64,000 nt of DNA from Drosophila persimilis. Taxonomy: Eukaryota; Arthropoda; Insecta; Diptera; Drosophilidae. Below are positions 13,510 to 27,300 of this stretch, one piece after another. Where the stretch lies: positions 18,600,001 through 18,664,000 of the forward strand of contig NW_020825288.1 in the NCBI RefSeq assembly GCF_003286085.1. The letters are read 5' to 3'. Numbering within the stretch: position 1 is the stretch's first letter; every line of letters begins with the position of its first letter. A program made the translations under genes and the position numbers. The notes beneath the pieces are model-generated. The model was not told where the DNA came from. It searched no databases and worked only from the letters and a program-made list of their open reading frames with translations.

Positions 13510-13547
13510 AAAATGATGCGTTGTCCTTAAAGTAGCTACCTTTTATA
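13510..13547 (-). promoter_or_regulatory. TATA box plus initiator for the secreted-protein gene
   Basis: On the minus strand TATAAAAG occupies 13547-13540, and TCATTT, a good match to the Drosophila initiator TCAKTY, occupies 13516-13511. The first T of the TATA box is 33 bases from the predicted start A at 13514, which is normal spacing. The start codon used here (13453) is about 60 bases downstream. Confidence 0.6.
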
Positions 13548-15301
13548 CATTTTCAGGCTGGGTACACGGCTAGTTCGCGTTAATTCAGTTAACCACATAC
13601 AAAAATTGCATAGTCTATCGTTGACTCAGACAAAGGTTATTCTTGACACTCTAGACTTTCGGGGCACAGGCGCCCGGAGTCAAGACTGGCAACCGGGTAG
13701 GACGACATGTGCTTGATTGAATGTTGGTTCCTTGTTTTTCTTAGGAACACTTAGCACGAGCAGTGGCAATTAAATGGCAAACCGAAACAAAAAATAGTAC
13801 TTCTCCGACCTCACTCATGCATTGGCCCGCTTCATTACAGGTAGCGGACCAGGGCAACCGAATGATTTGAGAATTAGAGTGTAGGAACATAATTGAGTCG
13901 CTTAACAGCGATGAGAACAGAAATATGGTTGCAGTTGCAGCAATTGGTTTCATGAATGTAAGCGCGTCTCCCAGGTAGACAGACTCTAGCCATTTAAATG
14001 CGAAAGGAAGTACAAATAAATCCTAGCGCCAGCCATAAACGGATCAACGGCGTCGATCTCAATCCTAGTCTCTGTCGACAAATTTGTCGCTAATTATTCT
14101 TGAATGCAGGTTTTATTGATGTAATATAAATAGTGAAAACGCTGTTCTCGTTACGCACAGACATAAGAGGCTAAATCAAGCATCGTTTCGAACTTTATAA
14201 AACATGTAACCGCAACCAGATGTGCGAGTCCTGAACTCGATTTACGACCAAAAATGCAACTAATAGAACAAAATCTACAACAAAAAAACGATGGTTGTTC
14301 AATTCGTCTATAGAAATCATATAGAAAACGAGAGTAAGGATAGTTTCGGGGTCTAAGGTGCTAGCAGGCATATATAGATCAATAATATTTCACCTAAAGC
14401 TGTAGGATAACTAGAATTGTTAGCTTCATCTCATATATCAGCGGGTAAAGCTTTTAAAAAAAAAACCACATGTCATAAGGTAAATCTTTAAAAACCAAAT
14501 TGTTTCTTGCAATTTTTGTAATGCTATTTAGTTTATATTATATTTTGGTGTCTGGAGCTGTAACATACATTTTATGTGATAGTTGTTTTTCGATTCAATG
14601 TTTAAACAGAAATTTATAGGAATAAAAGGTTTTAAGAGTAGATGGAAAGTAAATTTGCCAGGAAAAATGTTTCCCACATTAAGCTGTAATGAAATATTGA
14701 TCGCGACATGTATGTTGCATGGGAAAAGCATGAAGAGAAAGAGAGGACCACAGTTTATAGTTATGTTCTAACGGTAATTCTTGCATCTCTTTCCATACCG
14801 CTGGTATGGTAATTCTTTAACTTATCTTTAAAACTGGGCGATAGTGAGTGTAGCAAAATGTCGAAAAAAACTTGAATCAGTGTGACATCACTGGAGCCCG
14901 TACACCAAATTTGCTTGCTTTTATAGTCTTTAAGAACAATGTGTCAATCAAGACGGACGGACGGATGTTGTAGCAGTATAATTAACCAAATCTCTAGTCA
15001 ACCGGGACAGCCTGCTCTGGCAACTAGAATTTAAACTCAGTTCGAAATCGGCTGGAACGTGAATCGATGGCACACGAATCAGAATTTTGTTGTAGTTGAT
15101 TGGAGGAACACCCCCTATAGACATTCATTCTAAATATTTACTAAGCAAGCTCATAAAATTGTGTTGTATGAATTTGTCTGTAATTTTATTTCTACCAATT
15201 TACATATTGAGTAAACATATTTCCTACGTACGCCGTTGTTATAGAGACAAAAGTTTCTGTTTATTATTTTTAACAACAACAAAAAAAGGCAAAGACAAAA
15301 A
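13548..15301. other. Intergenic region between divergent genes
   Basis: Separates the secreted-protein gene (-) from lobo (+), so it holds upstream sequences of both. It is mostly AT-rich without a protein-like frame. A diverged Helentron piece lies at about 14835-14975 (GTGTGACATCACTGGAGCCC, CAAATTTGCTTGCTTTTATAG, then GACGGACGGACGG). No TATA box is obvious upstream of the lobo ATG at 15302; testis-specific fly promoters are commonly short and TATA-less. Confidence 0.5.
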
Positions 15302-18300
15302 ATGCCGAAGGTTTTATTCCAGAAGTACAAAAAGGTGACCAGCACCATAGACCCACAGCGACATGCTGCCAAATTAAAAGAAATTGACGAGCTTCGTGCA
15401 GCAGAGCAGTCGGAAGGGGAGTTTGGATATGAACAGGATTCTGAGGAGCTTTGTGAAGAAGAAATGGGTACCTATGAGGAAAGTGAATTTAGTTTATCAG
15501 AAGGTGAACCAGCCTTGAATATCGGAAAAATCGACTTATCATTTCCCGAGACAGCGGACGAGTACCAGGACAGTCCACAATGCTATCCTCCCTCATACTA
15601 TACGTTATCCCCAAAGGAAAGACTTCTTTTACTCTATGCAGAGAATTTTCGCAAGCAGTTTGTATTAATCTACCCAAAGCGACGGCCAATGGTTTTGGCC
15701 TTACCTAACGAATGCAGAGTTCAGGTAAATCATCAAGAAACAAATTTTTATTAAGAATATAAACAGCCAAAATTTCCATCTTTACAGAAGTTTGTATGTA
15801 CCACGATTAGACCCACGGCCTTTATATACCCTGAGCTCATATCAAGTATAGAGGAAATTTCAAAGTTTGTTGCTGATTTTATTCAATTTGAACCGCTAGA
15901 GGACCAAGTCAATTTGGTAAGAAAACATTTTGTGTACGCATCTAAATAAATTTCGGTGCGAAGGCCCCAACTTATATGGGCTGAGTTGTTCTAAGGTCAG
16001 ACTTTCTTGGAACCCATTTTTTCATCGGCAACGCCGATATATAAAGAAATTTAAGAAATAGAAAGAGAATGACATTTGAAAAAAGTTTGTTAAAGATATA
16101 TATCAACCCATTTTTGATTTTTCAAACCTGATATGGCGAGATTATTTGCTTTGAAGTCAGATAAATCCAAACTTGCGATAATTAAGTCTTCGTTAACAGA
16201 TTTTTATACAAAAATTCGGAAATAAGAAGAGGAAGACCACACCTACGGGACCATCAAAGTAAGATAGAATTCTTAAGCGTTCAACATCGAACATCGAAAA
16301 TCGGTTCCAAATGGCATAAGATATTAGAAGGGAGTTTGTTCAGTCCGTAGGTAGTGGTATTACATTACGGTGGCGTCTTTAGGCGACAGGACAGAAAAGG
16401 CGGCAATGGTCCAAACTCAACGAAACTTGGAATGTAAATGAATGATAGGGAAAGTATGGTAAATGATCGCAGTAACGAACGGTATGCCATGGATGCAGCA
16501 GGATGTTTTAAGGATGTTTTTATAGTCGATAATCAGTGATATCAAACTGAATGTTTAAGAGAATGTTTAAGAATTTTTCCACGCTATTTTCCGCTCCCAC
16601 AAAAGTCGAAAATCTGTGGCATCCACAATTTTGAAGATACGAGAAAATTAAAAACGCAGAATCATAGAGAATTGTTCATTCAATATCAGATCAAATTATT
16701 ATTATAGCCTGAAGGAACACATACATTTCCAGTGGCTTCCGCGCGCTTACTCACTCCCTCTCTTTCAAAAACTCTTCATCGTGCAGTGTGCGCCCTCTGA
16801 CGGAAGGGAGTCGTACTGATTGACTATCGGGTATAAATGTAAAAATTGCCAGTTATAGGGGCGGAAGGGTGGAATGTGTTCGGATTGGTCTGAAATGTAT
16901 TTCAGTTCCTAAATATAATCAAGCGTACCTAGTTTAAAATTTCTAACTCAATTTTTCGAATTTTTGCCAAAATCTCGGCTGTCTGGCCCAATTTGCATCG
17001 CTGCGAGAGCGCACCCACAACCAAACTAACACCAAAAACCATCTTGAACAGCAAGCAATCATATGAGGTTGTTTACGCTCAATATTAAATTATGTATTCT
17101 ACGTTCGTACTCGAGCGGATTATCCCAAGACCAAACAGATTTGCGCAGATCTCAAAACCAAGGTTGCCAAATCAATAAGGGGGAAAAAAGGTTTGAGACT
17201 CTACATACACACATTGAAACCATTCAATTCTTTCGCTCATGAACGATTGGCGATAGCAAAAAAACACTAAAACAAATGTAAATAATTTGCCAATTGCTAA
17301 GCGTCGGCGGCGACAACGGATCCGAAGCCTGGTCGTCCTTTGGCTCTGTGAAGCTCTTACCGATGCGCGTGCGACAAAACTACAGAAGATAAGGCCATAC
17401 GCCGCTGCGAAAAAAATTGGCCCAGCCTTCGCAGAGCAGGGTGGTCGATATGCAAAGCTGGGGGAAGTAGTGGAGTAGGATTTTGTTAGCTGAAGAATTT
17501 TGACAGATATTGTGACTTTTCACTCCCCTTGTTGGGCAGTCTGTCGTATGCAGCAATAGGCGGCCTCTCGCTGAAGCTGATGTAGTTCTTGGGTGGGATG
17601 CAGTCGACCCCGTCTTTGGCCAGCTGGAAGTGGATGGGGCAGGCACAGATCCTCATCTCCTGGTCGAACCTGAGCCCCACCGCATGATTGGCTTCCGCTA
17701 TGATGGTTTGCAGCTCGGATCCGTCCATCGCAGCGAGGCGTATGGAGTCAGAGGACCACTCTGACCAGTACATCTAGCTGCGACGCGGCTCGAGGACCAG
17801 GGAACGCGGCTGCTTCACCTCGTACCACAAGACGCGCACCCTCGGTACAGCATTGCCGTTGTACAGATGTAGTTTCTTCGCCCGCTGGCCTGTTGAATAG
17901 ACCGGTCTGGGCAGCTATTCCACGTGGTGTACTCCACGCTGCACAGGATTTTCCTTTTGTCCGCCGGTTGTCTGCGTATTTTCCAAGGATCAACTGCAAT
18001 CCAAATTCCAATCGTCTTTGGGACGCCTCCAACCTGTTATAACGCAATGTTTCAGCTGCTTTCGTGTCCAAAAGAGTATATATTTCGAAGGGCTGTGAAT
18101 CCATTTCTTTGGGATTTATATTCGTCTCTACAATTTTTAAATTTTGTTCAGTTTGTTATATTGTCTGATCCTGATATGGGATTTATATTCGTCTCTACAA
18201 TTTTTAAATTTTGCTCAGTTTGTTACATGTCGAATTCAAAGTAACGGGTCCCATAATGGATAATGTCGTACAGGACTGCAAGTGGTTATCTACGGAATCA

Positions 18301-21300
18301 ATACCCGATTCAAATAGAGCATAAAAGAAACCCGTTTCGAAGAAAAATGTTGGGCTATCGATACTATCGACTGAAATCACATACATTTTCCTAACCCAAC
18401 CTCAAACTCGGCTCTGAAATAATTGGTCGGGCAACAACATTTTGCGACTTTGTGCTAACAGCTGACGCAGCCCGCTTAACAGAACCAGAGCACAGACTGT
18501 TTTCGTAACAGGCGAGCAACAGAACGACAGAGCATTTTTTAGCAATTTTACAATAATAATTATTTGGCCGCCATAAAACTAAATGAGTGTCGGCTGTCGA
18601 AGGTATTGACAATAAATTAATATGAAAAAGTTACAAATGCTTTTCACTAAAATGAAAACATTCTTCACAACACTGATTCGCTTCACAACATCCAGTTTCA
18701 TAGCAGCTAGCTTGTTAATGTAGCAATCTATAATGTTATCGTTTGCTGACAAAAGCTCTCTGCCCTGAAACTGATATGCAAGTTGAAGGTTTGCGCGTAT
18801 TTCAAATGTGCGCAACTGTTAAAATAGTTGTACATACATATATGGGAATTTTCGACAAAACATTTCCGACAGACATTTTAACAAACATAAAAAGCTAATA
18901 AAAAGAGATTTCCATATACTTTTGTACAGATATTATTTTCTAAATTGATTGAAAGTCGACCAATTTTACCAATTGACATATAATTTCGTTTAATTTGATT
19001 TGAAAACCTATTAAAATAAGTAAAAGTTCACTTTTTCGATAATTTATGTTATTTCATAGTCATGTTTCCTTTTACTATTATCCCTTACAAGAGATGTGAT
19101 TCATGGTACAAATTTTTCCTTAAACATCTCTAATATATTGAGCTATATACATATCTAAGAAATCCCAAAAACTTGCCCAAATCTCGGCCGACGGTAAATT
19201 TTTAAACTTTTATTACCCTAGTGTAACTTGGTAAAATAGCGCCAGTAAAGTACATTAGATGCCTAGATTTATAAAAAAAAAACAGGAAAAACAAAACCCA
19301 GTTCTGTTTTTATTTTGATCTATATCTTTAAACAGTATGTTCGATTGTTATTATTTTTTTTTTGGTTGAATAAATAATTTTATTTCTAAATTTGATTTTT
19401 TCATTATTTTTGTTAAAGATTTTGTCGGACGAATAGTAATAATAATACCATATATTATATAGAAATATATACCACCAGTGGTGCTCATACACTTAAGCCA
19501 CAAGAACTGCACCAAGAATTTCAACGAAAATCAAGACAAGTTTTTATTTTACAGCTCAAATTTTTTTGTCTCAAATAGTTCTACATGTAGTGTTCTGATA
19601 CGAAATAATTTAAAAATCTGAACCCATCTCCAAAATGTCCTGCTCATATACTTAAGTCACCTGGAAAAAAATGGTAAAAAATTCAAATTTGCCCAGTATT
19701 TTTAATAAAATTACTTTAATATTGAGTGGGATGACCTTTCTTCTTAAGAAAAGTGGGGCAATGCTTTGGTATTGAAGGGGAGTTTTTCTTTCATTCTTCC
19801 TGTAAAATTCGGGACAAATCCTTTTAATTGCTGGTTTTTTTTTTGGTCAACTACTTGGCTTAGAATTCGCCACAAGTTCTGTGGTGGTCATTGCAAAACA
19901 TTGGTTCCCTCTTGGTTGAGCTGCAGCAATGTATCGGTTCGTTGTCCTGTTGAAATATCAAGTGGCTAGTGGCAAATAATCGGCATATTCTCCAGATAAA
20001 TTGTTACTCAGAATGTCTCTACATTTCGGCGTTCATAATACCTTGAATCTTCACCAGGGGACCTAACAATGGGCTTAGGTCCCCTGGTAAAGATTCAAGA
20101 ATGTCCATCAAGAATGTTAAAAAGCGCCTTCAATTCGCCTTAGAGCATATTCACAATGGTCCCAGTTTTTGAAATATGATTGTTTGGATCGAAAAATCCA
20201 AGTTTAATTTCTTTAGAATTAAATCCAAAATAAACAAAGAAGACCGTTAAACAAGGTGGCGCTTCGATCATGGTCTCGGGCTGTTTCACCGCATCGGGTG
20301 ACAGGTTAAATGACACAGTCAGGTCCATGTTAAGTTCAATGTTAAAAATAGCGCTGAAATGTATTTTTAAATGTTTTACAACTTCAATTTCTCCCGGGGC
20401 TTCGCTGCGTTAGTCTGGGGTCATCACAAATGCATTTGAAAATAAATCATTTTGCTAAAATAAAAGGCAGTTTTCAGTTTTTTCTTGTCAATTTTGGCCT
20501 GTAATTTTTAACATTCTATACTATGGGTTCCGAAGACCACTACATCATTAACGGAACATTGCATCGGTGGGCAGTGGGTGGATATGGTGGAAGTGCAGCT
20601 GCCTGCTGGAGGATCCGCTGACTCGGCATCGGCGGCCCGATCTTGGTCAGTGATGCCTTCGTCGGGTTTTCGGCTGTCGATATTGATATGTATATATTTA
20701 CAAAATGTATGTTTCCATTAGTTTCAAGCAAACCGTACATACTTATATATTATTCTTATAGCCACATTTATTGATGGTTTTTTTTTAGACCAAGCTTTGA
20801 AGCACTTTGAAGAAATTCTAAAAATCCATCAATTGGCACTAAACAATTTGGCACGTCTAATTTATTTATAAACAGCTGAGCTGTAGCCGTTTGACCAACT
20901 CTACCAAGCTCACATTTTACCGCTCCTTTTTAGAATTTATAATTATTTTCGTTGATTATGATTTATTTACTGACAAATATATAGAACACAATTTGGCTGA
21001 AATAGCTTCAGAAACAAACACGAAATATTGTCATACCTACCCTACTATACATAGGTATTTCCATAGTTCTGTTTCGTGTGAATGTTTTGTGAATTCACAA
21101 ATTGTTAACAAAAAAACGTTGCCCCAATGCCTCTTTGCTCTCCTGCTCCTCATTAAAGAAGTGCTTTAAACACACCTCGAGCGAGTTTTCATGGCAATTT
21201 TTGAAGTCTCTTTACGATTCAATGTAGTTAACCTTCAGAAATCATTAAAATAATAATTAATACAAAGTTTTTGGATGATTTTGCCATTTATATTAATTTC

Positions 21301-24300
21301 AAGTCCTTGATTATACTGCATTGATCGATACATATTACCATTTGTAGCGTTCAAAAACAAAACATTACAGCGAAAACCACGGGACCTAGAGCGCTAATTT
21401 TGTATTTTGTTTATAAAAGAATATTATCCTGAATAATAAATGTATACATATATTTTTCTATGGAAATCCAAGAGTCTATTTCATTGATCGTTGCATACAT
21501 ATGTACATATATATACGTATATATGATATGCATAAGGTTGATTGGTGCATCGTAGGTACTACCTATTGTGACGTTTTAATTCAGAAAAAAAACAATTTCA
21601 TTAAAATTATCTAATATTCTTTTATTAAACATGTATTTAAAATTATTACATTCAAAGTTGTAAATGCCTTTTATTTAAATATCGCAAAAATTTTGAATCA
21701 GGAAAATTCTTATGAGCACATCGTTTTTGTATCGTTATTTTCTTAGTAGATTTATGAAACGAAACTTAAAAGCATTTGATATCAAATGCATTTTATTCAT
21801 TTATACCACCTTGCACATGGAAAGTTTTTTAACAAAAAAAGTAAATTCTATAACCATTTTTCTATTGAATCGGATAAAACATAAACTTTTCCTTGTTTAA
21901 ATTAACTATAATAACTACAAATAGACATTTTTAATATATACATTGTTATCATATGATTAATTAGTAAAATGTAAGTCCAAAAAGTTGATGTTTTGAGTTA
22001 GGTTACCAACAGAAAACCAAATAGTCTGTAGACGCACAGCGTGAAGCGAATGTAATGTATTATATGTAAGGATTCCGTAATAAAATTAAGGTTCGTTCTA
22101 ACTGCTGGAACTTAGTTCATCGTACTGCTGATACTCGCCTATTATCTGGCAGTCGTTCGGGTCATCATCGAGGTCACAATGTACAAATTCATAGGGAGGG
22201 AAGAACAGTGAGCTCAATAGGGTGGCCGATGATTGGTAAACAGCAGGTGAAGTTGTCTGGCACCTTAAAGTTGCCGGTGTGTTACCAAGACTGCCAATTC
22301 CTACGTATGGTAGTCCTAGCCGTGAGCGTTTCGAGCCGTAAGTGCGTTTGGCGATTGCTTCCTGCTGTGCATTCGTTATATGAATATCCGTGGCTGGCTC
22401 CGAAGGCGCCAACTTGGGCTTGTCCTATTTTCGGCGTCTGATCTTATTCCTGCATGAGTCTTCCTCAGTGTTTTCCTCGTTTTCCAGCAGGTCCTTATTT
22501 GGTTTCTCTGTAACTTGAGGCTCGTTGCTGGATTTTATAGCTGCGATCAAAAATCTCAGCTGCATAAGTTGCACAGCGGTTACCCGAGGATTACTGCAGT
22601 TTTCCAGCCACTGTAGAAACTTCTCGCCATGCCTGATGGCCTTTACGTCTTCGTTGTCGCCAGTTAAATCTAAATATTTTGCCTTCTCTTCTTCATCAGT
22701 TTTATTTGAGTTGTTATTGTTGTTGTTGCTGGCGCTAATATCGTTGTTGTTGGAGTGTTGAGTGTGTTCATTGATAAAACTTGCTTCTGATTCGCAGGCC
22801 GTATCTACAATAATGGGCATATGGGATTTGATGCCCCCAATTTTGTATAGCATGTTGTCGAGGATCTTTTTGCAATCCCCACCCACGCTTCCGGGTCTAC
22901 TTATACAGTCAGACGGGGTGGTACTCGTTTTAGTACAAGGTTCAGAAGTATGGCTTTCCGGAACTAATGATGCTATCGGACTTTGAGATGGAGTTATTCG
23001 CTTTGCGGATGCTGACAAATCTTCCGGCTTACCGGGAACGTCGCCTTCGATCTCTGCATCCAGGTCCGGGTCTGTCACCTCATCACCTTCTATCTGGTCC
23101 ATTTGATTGTGCTCGTTTGATGATAGGCTACGGACCGACGGGGTTTCAGACTCCTTTGTGAGATGTGAGTAGAGAATATTATCAAAAGGTCCTTTCGACG
23201 TATCGGCTATATCAGTGCCGTCAGATACAGCCGATATAGGCTGATGCTGGTGTTGCAATGAATTGGCCTGCAATGCAGCTAGCGTCGCTGAGTTTGGGTT
23301 GTTAAGAGTGTTAAGGCTAGCTCCAAAAACCTTGCACCAGTTATACCAAGCCACGTTCTTCTCGTCGAGACTGCCAGATGGAGTCGATGAAGGTGTCAAT
23401 GGCGCAGACGGTAGTGGTGGTGTTTGTGCGTGTTGGATTATATGCTGTGGCGTGGAGGAGCGTATTGGTGGACTTGTCATCCCCATTGGCGGATATAGGC
23501 TGTTCAGTCCGAGCATCGTCTGCTGAGACTTTAGCCAGTAAAGCAGTGGGTCCTCAGCCAAATTAGACAGTGAGATGATACTACCTACATGTGAGGGTGC
23601 TATTGATGGACTTGGACTTTTGATGTCTCCTCCTTTTGCTTCGTTTTTAATAGTCAAGTTAATGCTGCAACTGACATCGCTTGACACGGCCGATAATGGT
23701 TTTTGCTTAGCCCAGTTCTTGACGGACAGTCCGGGTGTTCGGTCGCCACTATCACTGCGTGGGCTTTGTACTTGCAGCGGAGGCTGTACACTCGGTTTTG
23801 AATTTCGCAAGTTGTTGGCAGTTGTTGGAAAACTATTCAGCCCTGACATTGCCGCAAGACTGGGATTCAGCTGTGCCAATAAATTTAGGTTTGTGGTTAG
23901 TTCATTGAAACTTATAGCCAGCGGAGACTGCGATAGGCCGGTGAGACCAGATAGGTGAGTCAAACTTGATAGGGGACTTATGGCGTTTGGGGAGGGATTT
24001 GCGGGTCGGTTGATATCGCCACTGAATACTTTATGCTGACCATTGAATCCCACATAATCAACGGCTAGCCCATTATAATTCAATTCGGAGATATTTTTGT
24101 TTGTACTATAGTCTAAGCCGTTGAGGGGGGCGCGCTTAAAGCCGAGCTCATCGAATTTCATTTTGTTTGAGAAGTTCAGCGGAAGGGAGGGATCGATGCG
24201 CTGCCTCTTCTCGGGTGGTCCCAGCAGCCCTGTAGAGACATCAAGCTTATCGGCAAGCGCGTCGGCGCACATCTTATCTGTTGTCGACTGGCGCGACATG

Positions 24301-27300
24301 AAGCGCAGCTTATCCTCATTCTTGCACCAGCCGCGAAGCGTAGACTCGGGAACGCCAATGTCCCTGGCCACAGATGCCTTCGACTCGCCATCGTGTATGC
24401 GCTGTATGGCATGGATTTTGTCCCGCGGGGTCAAGCTACGCAAAGGTCGCTTGCCCTTCGTACCCATCCGAATGTTCATGTGGGGGTAGCTGGAAATATC
24501 CAACTTCAAGCCGTTGTCGAACAGTTTGAGTTCTGAAAAAAAAAAACAAGCAGATTTGGCGAGTGCTAAAATTAATTATTGTGACACAGTTAGGACTCAA
24601 ACGCATGTTATGATCTAGTAGTATATAAAACTGTACGTTTTCATTCGCTAGCATCAGGCACACAGCCACTTACATACGTATGCACATATGTACATCGACG
24701 GCGAATGCCGTGTGCGCGCGTCATGTACTTGTTCTACGTTCTACTTTTGGGGTTGTACGGGTTGGGGTCGAAGCAGCGAGTCAGATGTTCGTACACTGCT
24801 CCAATAAAATCGTCTCGCGTTTGAAACTTTTCAGACAACACGCGGTGTAAATAAACCGCGTACACAAACTCATTTATCAAAAGGTATGTACATACATATG
24901 TATGTATTTATGTATATGTACATAGACATATGTACACAACCAAACGCTACAAATTGAGATGACAAAAATTCTCATGGAAACGCCACGCCGCTGCCTTCTT
25001 TTGCTCCTTCTCTTTTCTTCCCTTCTCTTCTCTTCTCTTCAGCTGTATAGGCAAATGAGCTGAGGCACGCCCCCCGTGCTTTTTCTCAGCGCACAAGGAT
25101 TCTAAAAATTAAAATGCCTGAATACACACACACACATACATACATACTGTATATGAATATTTATTTACATAAATATATACTGTTTATAAATCTACATACA
25201 CACGTACATACATATGTATATGTAGGTGTCTACATAGGTATATATGTATATAAAACATACATACAGACATACAAAGAGACAATGGAATATGCTAATTGGT
25301 GCGTTGCCTTCGCGCCGCGGCGCGCCTGCTCCAAAATGCAGCGCGCAGCGCCGACGTCGCGAGAAAACTACGAATAAGCAACAAGAACAAGCCATTCGCT
25401 ATCGTCATCGGCTTCTTTACGTGATGCATACGAACAAAACCCGTATCCATGCCAGACTCGAACACGAATCATAGCCGAGCACACGAGTCTACAGTTTATA
25501 ACTTGTTACCTGTTTCGTGCCACTTTTCGCTGCAAGTTCGCTCGCAGCATTAAACATCCCCATCCACGCCATGCCAATGCCAAACACGCCTGTTGCGCTA
25601 TTGCGCTATTGCGCTAGCTCCTACACCTACATCTACATCTACATCCCGGCAGGTGCATCGGAAAGTCTCTGTGCCTCGAAACTTGGTGTATGGTGAATGT
25701 AAGTGAGACTTTGAGCCTCAGTGGGCAAGTAGTCGTCAGTCGTCAGTCGTCAGTGGTCAGTCGTCAGCCAATATGCCTCTTTATAGCGGCCAGGAGCCGC
25801 AGCCGGAGCCTGAGCGGAGGCGAAACAAATAACAATATGCTCCGCCTCCATCTCCCTAGAAAGAACGAGGCATGCAAAAGAGCTGGCTCGATTGGGGAGC
25901 GGGACGTGCAATTTTAAAATGAAAAACACGTTTTGCGCATGACTGACACATGAATTCATTCCCGATGTATTGTATACAAGAACACACAGCATATTCGTAC
26001 AATTTTATACTCGTACAAGGAGTGAACCTGTAATACAAACGCTTCTCTGTGCTTCTGTATCTGTGCAGAGAGGATTCATTGAAAGAGAAATTCGGCTATC
26101 TCTTAAGAGCGCAATAAGAAAATCAAGAGTAACCAAAACACCTGACAGAAGTTTGTTAGTTTTTCTTATCAAGGATGCCTTCACATTGACAGCCACTTAA
26201 AGTGAACTCAAAATGTTCGCTGTTGATTAGAAATGCCATCCTCCTAATACCAAGTTTTCGATTCAAATTCAAATTAATAGACTTAAATACGGCACATTTC
26301 TACTACAAGGCTATGTACATAAGTAGTGCGAACGGTCAAACAAATGTTGAAGTTGAAGATAAGCCTTTGGAGATCTTTACATTTCATAGATTTTGTATTA
26401 CAATTTTTGTTTAAACTTTCCTGCGTCCTGCGTCTATACATACATATATACTTATATGAAATATATATATATAAAAATGTACATATGTACATAAGTATGT
26501 ACTGTATAAAGAGTGAAACTAAAACTTGGGTACTATATGCAGATTTACAGCCATTTCTTTATGTACTAATTTTCTTGCTGGTCAGAATAAACATACATGA
26601 GTATGTACATAATTTATGGCTGTTGATATCTTTAGCATATCTGATAAGATCTAGTCTAAATCACTACAACTTTTGCAAACGGTGCTAGAGATAGACTATT
26701 AATGATCTAGTAGATTTCCAGTTCCTTAATTTATAGTCGCTTGCTATACAAAAAATGAAATCTACAGCTTCTTTAGTTTTTGTAAAATGTTCAGGATAAA
26801 TCTTAAGAGTTTTGATACGATAATGAATGCTTAAAGGCTATAAAGACTATATGTTCTCTAAATGATGATATTTGTCCAGTAAACCAAATGAGAATCAAAT
26901 ACGAATGTAAAAATGTACCCCTTAATCGCAGAACTTAAATTTTGAAACATTTTTGAATTGTTTGGTTTCTGTTTTTAGGTCATAAAAGTTAGGTGTGCAA
27001 GAAATTTGGCATCCTTAAACAATACATTCGCACATCTATATGACTCTCTAAAAAAGTTTATATATAATTGTATGTAGAAGGGCTTTTGAAAATTGAAAAG
27101 TAAGACTTGGTATAAATATATCATATTTTCTTATGGGATTGGGATTGAAGATTTTCTTCAAACTGTTAAACTGAACAAACTAAGCCCACATCCGTCTGAA
27201 AGGGTGTAGAAAGAGTCGGTGCTCGAGGCCAGCCTACCTTTCTTGTTAATTTTTTCTCAAACAGGCTCCAACGGATCTTTCTGCCACTAATCTTGCCAAG

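Noticed and set aside
17287..17478. Plus-strand 63-codon Arg-rich ORF
   Set aside because: No ATG context or family, and it partly overlaps the LRP-like fragment's downstream end; probably chance.
22208..24489. Plus-strand ORFs opposite dan
   Set aside because: They are antisense shadows of the dan exon, with no splice signals or domains.
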